Assembly (NCBI GenBank): GCA_023231475.1
Contig: JALJEE010001725.1
Span: 1-64,000, forward strand
Length of the DNA stretch: 64,000 nt
Reading direction: 5' to 3'
Source: Seison nebaliae
Lineage: Eukaryota > Rotifera > Pararotatoria > Seisonacea > Seisonidae
Position 1 is the stretch's first letter, and the number at the start of each line of letters is the position of its first letter. The notes under the pieces are model-generated. The model did no database searches and was not told where the DNA came from. It saw nothing but the letters and a program-made list of their open reading frames with translations. A program made the translations under genes and the position numbers. Shown piece by piece: positions 57,678 through 64,000 of this stretch.

Positions 57678-58036
57678 ATGGTAGTAAGGAAACCGCCGAA
57701 ACCAGTTCGAATTCCAGTAGAGAATTATCGGAGACAAATCGGTTAGAAGTGAATAAATAACGAAATAAGATTTATTCTCTCTTGTCTGTTTTTTAGGGAG
57801 ACAAGAAAATAAGTATGCATTGAGAGAAGAAGAGAAGCGCATACGACATGAGAAAAAGAGGAAACAAGAAACGAAAGAACATTCAGTTACATCTTTAATG
57901 TAACTATTATTAATAATATTTTCTCTCATTCATACATATCTCTTTTTTTTTTCAGTTGATAGCTGTGTGGACGGTGGCCGTATTATTTGGCTTAATGTTG
58001 ATGATCTATCTCATCTTATACTACCGACTCAATTGA
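57678..58036 (+). CDS. TRIQK: TRIQK homologue (triple QxxK/R motif protein)
   Basis: Three exons by hand: 57678-57741, 57797-57885 and 57956-58036, with GT-AG introns of 55 and 70 nt; the sum is 234 nt, 77 residues. The N-terminus PVRIPVENYRRQIGRQENKY matches the vertebrate LPVDQYRKQIGKQDYKK block, carrying the QxxK/R repeats. A Lys/Arg/Glu-rich helix follows, then one C-terminal membrane helix (LIAVWTVAVLFGLMLMIYLI) ending YYRLN. Vertebrate TRIQK (86 residues) is an ER membrane protein of poorly known role. The stop codon is directly followed by the stop codon of the convergent gene. Confidence 0.85.
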
Positions 58037-59318
58037 TCAGATCCAATGCATCATATTTCTTTGTGCTTCTTGAAAATTCTCAACACTTTTATCAGACATT
58101 AATAATTCTTTCCATCCAATGTTGCTACCACCCGGCAATCGGTAACATCCGATATTCGTCGTGAAAATGTGTGTATTTCTCACGAACAGTTGTGATTGTA
58201 GACAACCGGCCGCTGATTGTTTCACGAATGTGGGCATCATGAAAATGATGGCCAATTCACAATAAATGGCATTTGATGCCGATTCCAGAATGATATGTTC
58301 CGGCTTCGTTGCTAAAAAAAGAGAGAGACGAATAAAATAAATAAAACTTCATAAAATAATTTCATTAACCGTTTGAAATGACTTCTTTCCCCACCGTCGA
58401 ATTATCAATTGTGATAGTGAAATTGAGAGTTTTCGTCACCGTCTCTTGCGTAATGTCCACACACAACAATTGATTCATTGATAATAATTTAAATTCGAGT
58501 TTTGCACAACATTTACAGATATTGGAGAGACATTGACATTTTGGCAATTCGTCATCCAACAACGACTTCGTCACGTTAAACGTGGGAAAAATTTTCTTTG
58601 TCTGATTTTTGGACATGCGGAAAATGGAGTCGATAATCTGTCGATATTTGGGATCGGTATCTAATAAATTTGGTTCGATATGTGGAAATGATAGTTTGAA
58701 GGCGTCAGAAATGCGTCGAATATGATGTATTTTGTCATCTTTGGCACGTTGTGCTTCAGTTCGATTATCACCACGATGTCGAAGATTGTGACGGATTTGC
58801 TTCATATTTGACATAGTCGTCAATTTAGCTATATGGACTCTGGGAATGACGATCTTTTTGGAAAGATCTTTCTTCACATTAGATGGAATCACCGGTTCCA
58901 AATGCAACTGATGATCCTCGTCTGGTGGTGCCGTCTCCTTTTTCTTATTGATAATTTGTGGATTGTTTTTTGGTGGATGAATTTGATCTATCATCTTCTC
59001 GTGTATTATTGCGTCGTCGTCGATTGGGGAATGATGATGATGATTTTGAGCCTGATGGAATTTGTTATTTGAACGTGTTAAATTTTCATTCGATTCATCA
59101 ACTTTCGAATAGAAATAAATGGCGATGACAATAAATCCGAATAATAAGGTAATGATAATTGAGACTTTCTTCTTGAATCTCATCTTCCCTCCTCGATGAT
59201 GCACATTCAATGGTTCTCGATGATGATCGATGGAATCATCTAAATTCTGCAAACGAGTATACATGTTCAGTTCATAAGAGAAAAGAATTCTTTTGAAGAA
59301 AATTTTCGTGTTTAGCAA
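58037..59318 (-). CDS. Type II membrane or secreted protein with DUF4773-like domain
   Basis: Two exons (58370-59318 and 58037-58311) joined by a 58 nt intron; the sum is 1224 nt, 407 residues. An N-terminal basic part (GGKMRFKKK) precedes one membrane helix (VSIIITLLFGFIVIAIYFYS, residues about 52-71), so the rest should be lumenal or extracellular. A low-complexity His/Asp/Lys region and a helical stretch follow. The C-terminal domain starts CQCLSNICKCCAKLEF, then LLCVDIT, TIYC-like AIYCELAIIF, AAGCLQSQLF and IGCYRLPGG. The CxC-CC cluster followed by single spaced cysteines fits DUF4773 of arthropod secreted proteins, whose function is unknown. It is head to head with jouberin (423 bp) and its stop abuts that of TRIQK. 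Confidence 0.7.
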
Positions 59319-59741
59319 GAGAAAGAAAAATAGGTGAATTAAACAAAAGGAAAATTAGAAAGAAACTTTTTTTTTCGGAAAAATTCAATTATAAATTTTT
59401 TACTCGAAAAATTTCGTTGTAATAAAATTAAAAAATAAGAATGGAAAATTGTGGGAAAATTAAATGAATATTTTCAATAATTTACCTCAAATTTATTAGC
59501 GATATTGTCGACTTATGATTCGAAAATTACTTCAAACTATTCATCTAATGTCATTTGATAATTTGTGATGAGATGGAAGCTCGTTTCCATAACGATGGAA
59601 AAATGAAATTATCATCCGAAAATTTTTGACTTGACAGAAACTATTCATTCACCTGCATCAAAATCATTGCTGATGGATTTTATTTTCATTGAACTAATTC
59701 AAATTGGTTAATTGAAGAAAATCAATTTTGGGAAAAGAAAG
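59319..59741. promoter_or_regulatory. Short bidirectional promoter region between DUF4773-like gene and AHI1
   Basis: Only 423 bp separate the two start codons, so both promoters must lie here or within it. AT-rich; no clear TATA box and no X-box (RFX) palindrome that I can make out by eye. Confidence 0.45.
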
Positions 59742-62700
59742 ATGGCGAAGAAATCATCGAAATTAAATATGGAATATTCGTCGTCGGATGAGTCGATGAA
59801 AGTTAATGAACGATTATCGATTCAAAAGACAAATGACGAAAATAAGAAGTTTGTAAGTTATACGAAAAAAAAGAAGAAGAAAGCGAAAGATGTAGATTTT
59901 GGTGGAGAGGGCTATGACGTATCGATAAACGTAGAAGAGAAGATTGAAGGAATAATTAATAAGAAAGAATCTCATAGTAGCAGAATACGAAATAGAGTTG
60001 TTGCTGATGACGAAGAAGGAAATAATAAAGGGAATGTATTCTGTATCGTCGTCCATCGAACGACACAAATGTTGAGTAGTTTAATTTTACAGAATCCGAA
60101 GGTTATCATCACTCTAGTCGATACAGAAACGAAAGGTTTATTAAAGAAACCAACTTCAAAAAATATGTCCAGTCAAACTAATCAATATATCGAGCAGTTG
60201 TGCACCTCACCAGCTGACACACATGATATTTGCCATCAACGGTTAATTATCATATTCTTAATAGAAATTGAGTTAATGATAATTTCATTTCGTTTTCTAG
60301 ACAATTTGAATGGAATGAAGCTCTAATAATTCCATATGATTATTCATGGATAACTCAACGGGAAACTGATATATTTGTCGTATGTGAAATTGTTGGCACT
60401 ACTCCCAATGACGAACAAACGACTAATAACTATTCGATTGCTTGGGCTTACCTCAAACTCAATCAGGAGAACGAACAATTGTATCGGTTTAGTCGCGTAC
60501 CATTACAACTCTACTATCCGAAAGGTTCGAGAAATCATCTAGCTAAATGGATCACCGATCCAATACAAAAGAAATATCCGGCTACACTCACAATTACCAT
60601 CAAATCGATTGAACGATTTAGTGAGAAGATTAGTGATCAAATCAATCAAATGAAATGTAAACAAGAAAAGGAAGCACCAGCTGAAATGAGTGAAGATGAC
60701 GAAACGGAGAAAACGGAATCAGTTCCAGTAGAAGAGGTTGTGGAAGAAGAGAAAAAAATTGAATTTAGAAAACGTCGATTAGGAGCTGTACGATATGTGC
60801 CCAATCGTGAATTCATCATATTTCCCTCCTCTCTTCATGGATGTACCAGTTTACGATTCTCCAATAACGGTTTATGGATCGCTCTCGGTGTTGGTATCGA
60901 ATCGTCATTCATTATTCAACTTTATGATGTAATTTCTGGGAAATGCTTAAAAGAATATTCTGGTCATCATTCCACAATATATGACATCCAATGGTCATGT
61001 ACAGACGAGTATATGATGTCCGCATCTGCTGACGGTTTAGTGAGAGTGTGGCAAATTCATGAGGGAGAACCAAAAGACAAACCGAACATTTTATTCAACA
61101 CTTTCCCCATCGCAGTTTGTAGTCATCCGAAATTCATTTATTCAGTCATCTTCATCGAAGATTTAGTGAAGAATCAGATTATTATAGCGTCCGCTGGTTT
61201 CGATCGAACCGTTCGCTTATGGAGAATTAGAAAAGGTGATTCCTGTGCTGATTTATTGCAAGAATTACTTCCATCAACTGTCGGCCACATTAACACCATT
61301 TGTTATGTGAAGAAATTGCGAGCCATTTTTTCCGGCGACTCAACGGGTGGTGTGAGAATGTGGGTTGCTGGTGGAAAGGATTGGACTCATAAAGGTGATA
61401 TTATGGAAAAAGAGTTGAATGGTATAGAAATAAATCACATTTTATATTGTGAGAAGAAACATAAATTAGTGATTGGTGTACGTGATAATATTATTCGATT
61501 GTACGATTTGGCAACTAATCGAATTTTTCAAAAATTTTATGGTGGAAGAAACGAAGAATTTCTCACTCGAGGTACTATCAGTCCTTGTGGCACTTTCCTC
61601 TTCTTCTCCACCGATGACAATTATGTGAATTGTTGGAATATTGATACGGGTCAACAGATTTGTACATATCAGGAATTACATTATCCCAATCCTGTAACTG
61701 CTATCCATTTCCATCCGTTTTATGATCTGATTGCATTCGGATGTATCGGTTCCAATCAACCCGCTGTCATGTATGAATATAATATAGAGATCACTGCAAG
61801 AAATATGGGTCTCACCACCGAAAATGAGAATGAAACTTCCACCTATGAGAATGTGGCGGCTAATCATGAATTAGAAGGAGTTCGAAAAGGAGCCGTTGTC
61901 CATACCAAAGTGACAAATGCCGACAGTCCATGGCTACCTTTTCCCCATCTCTCTCCTTCATTACTCGGGTTTCTTTTATCCTTTCTTTCCTTCTCCTATT
62001 TCTACGATTTATCACAAAAAAAACTTTAGTTATAAAGAAAACGTGGAAAATATCAATTCCGATTTAAAATTACAATTCTACGAACCAACAAAAAAATTCG
62101 CTAATCAACAAGTCAAACGAATTGAGAAAGTTAAGCAAATGTTAGATGCGGTCGATGTTAGTATAAAAAAAAAGAAAAATTACAGAGAACTTTTAGAAGA
62201 AAACTATTTAAAAAAAACTCTTTCACCAAATCATTCCCATTCAATCCACTTAGGCCATGTTTGAAACGCGTCATGGCGGCTCTGGGAAATTGTACGGAAC
62301 GGGAACGATGTATAAAGAAATTTTAAAGCTAGGAACACAGGATCCAACTCTACTGGATATCGGTAGTCTCCATTTGCCATCATATGCCATTCTCAGTTAT
62401 TATCCATACGTTTTACGATATAACTACCGAACGAAGAAGATGAAAGCTGAAGTAATTTTGAGAATTATTTCCAAATCTTTTTTTTTAATTTTCTTTTTAT
62501 TTCCATTTAATTTCTTTCTTTTTTTTCTTCCGTTACGTTCCCTTTAAATACTTTATCTTTCTATTCGATCATATAATGAGATTTATGTCTTCTTTTTAGA
62601 TCAATTATTTCGATAAACGGAAAACTACGTCAACACATCAGAGACATGCAATCTTCACTCCCATGGGTAGACAAGGAGCGATGATTAACATCAATCTGAA

Positions 62701-62950
62701 GAAGCAAGACGTCTTCGCAACTCAAATGGAACCGATAGTGGACAATAATCTGGTAACGGCAATAAAAGACTATGTTGGGGAGAATGTGAACGAATTAACA
62801 TTTGATAAAGGACAGAAGATTTTGGTAATTCATAAAAATAATGTGAATTGGTGGTATGGTGAATTGGTGGAGAAGAACGGAAATAAAATGAGGACACATC
62901 AATTATTGAAAAGAACAGGATATTTTCCATCGAAATTCGTCAAATGTTGA
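59742..62950 (+). CDS. AHI1: Jouberin (WD40 and SH3 ciliary protein)
   Basis: Five exons: 59742-60241, 60301-61968, 62030-62156, 62254-62451 and 62600-62950 (sum 2844 nt, 947 residues). The N-terminus is Lys-rich. A conserved block follows (VFCIVVHRT, PKVIITLVDTETKG, QFEWNEALIIPYDYSW, YSIAWAYLKLN, VPLQLYYPKG) as in the C2-like region of vertebrate jouberin. Seven or so WD repeats lie at 60800-61790 (for example YSGHHSTIYDIQWSC, SADGLVRVWQI, AGFDRTVRLWRI). The last exon has an SH3 domain (VTAIKDYVGENVNELTFDKG, VNWWYGE, GYFPSKFV). AHI1 acts at the ciliary transition zone and its loss causes Joubert syndrome in humans. The join at 62157-62253 is the least sure; this segment could be partly coding. 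AATAAA at 62996. Confidence 0.93.
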
Positions 62951-63055
62951 AGATTATAATTTATTTATTGAAATTGACTTGTAAACAAAAGAATGAATAA
63001 ATGTCATAAATGAATAAAATATCTTTTTTTCTTTCTAAATCGTTCGATAGGGATA

Positions 63056-63341
63056 TTAAATGATTAAATTCTCCAATTGATCATTGAATTTCGTTTTGCC
63101 TGTCGATTTACTCCCATCGTCAATACCTTCACAAATCATTAGTAATATCAATCATCATCATCAGTAAACTACTAACCACATTTCTCCATACATTGTCTAA
63201 TTGATTCGAAACGATTGTCGTTACCAAGGCAACCGCCATAAATAAATTCCTTACAAGATTGTGCCGTTGTATCGAAACTATACATTGGCATATATGCACG
63301 ACATGGTCCCGCATCCGCTGCCAAATTACAAAACGTTTCTC
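63056..63341 (-). CDS. Kunitz-type serine protease inhibitor, 3' exons (partial)
   Basis: Exon 63177-63341 encodes a complete Kunitz domain after an AG acceptor at 63342: ETFCNLAADAGPCRAYMPMY, then SCKEFIYGGCLGNDNRFES and CMEKC. All six cysteines and the GGC motif are present, and the P1 position after the second Cys is Arg, which suggests trypsin-like targets. A 50 nt intron (63127-63176) leads to a short last exon (63056-63126) ending in a hydrophilic tail (DDGSKSTGKTKFNDQLENLI). The exon with the signal peptide is upstream, beyond 63341, and I did not find it; it may lie outside the window. The stop lies 105 bp from the AHI1 stop; a minus-strand AATAAA at 62964-62969 sits inside the AHI1 3' flank. 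Confidence 0.88.
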
Positions 63342-64000
63342 CTAATTATTAGCCGAAGAAGAAAAGAAGTTGGAGAAAATTATGTTTAAAAATTAGTCTG
63401 ATTGAAAGGAAGAACTTGTCATTCCTATCGAGAAATAAGATAAGAAGAGAAGGATTGGAAGTAAAAATTGTTTCATGTTTTTTGTCCTGTCACAACCGAA
63501 GTAATCTGTTTGGAGGAAATGAATAAAATGTGAATGAATTCTCCACTAATTGCTTTATAATTTGTACGCCGATAACGGAAGATAAGACGGTATTAAATTT
63601 GAAACTAAATCAACAAACTGAGAAATTATTTACATTAAACAAACTCTCTTTCTCTAATTTTCTCTAATTTTCTCTCTCTCTCTCAACTACGTTAACAATT
63701 CTTTCAATTGAGATGAAGAAGTCCTAATGTTATTATCAGTTTAGTGTAAGTTATTAAAAATTGGTCAGTATCTAAAATTAAGGAGGAAAAAAAGAGGCGA
63801 TCATCAAATAATGATTTTCTTTAGTCCACCCTCTCAATCATTGTCTCATTTAATGGGGAAAATTTAATTGGAGAAACTAAAATATTTTAATGTTTTTTTC
63901 CGCTTCCTAATTCATCATTGAACTCGAGACTTTCTCCATTAAAAACATCAAACTTCTTAATTGGAGGTATATTGTGTAACAAACGATCTAATGAATCATG
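63342..64000. other. Upstream part (intron or spacer) of the Kunitz gene
   Basis: AT-rich, with a short TCTAATTT repeat and TC run at about 63650-63690. No signal-peptide exon recognised on the minus strand. Confidence 0.35.

Noticed and set aside
58001-58164. Plus-strand continuation of a 65-codon frame past TRIQK
   Set aside because: It is in a different frame from TRIQK exon 3 and lies antisense to the DUF4773-like exon.
1-64000. tRNA, rRNA and CRISPR arrays
   Set aside because: I looked for B-box-like GGTTCRANNCC words and for spaced direct repeats. Hits such as those near 42761 and 50046 had no matching cloverleaf, and no spaced repeat array was found; the genome is eukaryotic.

Overview
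The window is eukaryotic: AT-rich DNA with spliced genes on both strands. Most introns are 40-70 nt with GT-AG ends, and many proteins carry Asn, Thr, His or Asp runs. The gene content is animal (meckelin, jouberin, TSG101, CDK12, KIAA0513, TRIQK). Chitin-binding type 2 domains, a DUF4773-like protein and a Kunitz domain point to an arthropod. A compact, AT-rich chelicerate such as an acariform mite is my best guess, but this is inference. Many gene models below were assembled by hand from reading frames, splice signals and phase; where the exon sum is a multiple of three I say so.

Layout. 1-10 kb is accessory-like: a possible retroelement remnant, a divergent ZP-like secreted gene, two degenerate copies of one LINE family, and two unrecognised secreted-protein genes that diverge from a palindrome-rich spacer. 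10.2-18.8 kb (minus) holds a small membrane protein and a giant secreted protein with about ten degenerate chitin-binding units. After a 4 kb gene-poor stretch, 23.0-31.4 kb carries meckelin (TMEM67), a BAR-like protein, intronless CDK12 and an intronless AGC-type pseudokinase. 33.4-43.5 kb carries a KIAA0513 orthologue, a MARVEL four-helix membrane protein, TSG101 and an unrecognised gene. 45.6-49.1 kb is an unrecognised two-exon gene.

49-57 kb is gene-poor. It contains a candidate neuropeptide precursor (51.5 kb) with a processing site followed by a short peptide with two cysteines, a small secreted protein, hairpins and a minisatellite. 57.7-63.3 kb is very compact: TRIQK and a DUF4773-like gene meet with directly abutting stop codons, the DUF4773-like gene shares a 423 bp spacer head to head with jouberin (AHI1), and jouberin ends 105 bp from the stop of a Kunitz inhibitor gene.

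Functional themes: ciliary transition zone (meckelin, jouberin), endosomal sorting (TSG101), transcriptional kinase (CDK12), extracellular matrix and secreted proteins (chitin-binding, ZP-like, DUF4773-like, Kunitz, orphan secreted proteins) and probable peptide signalling. The most novel item is the candidate cyclic neuropeptide gene at 51526-51867.
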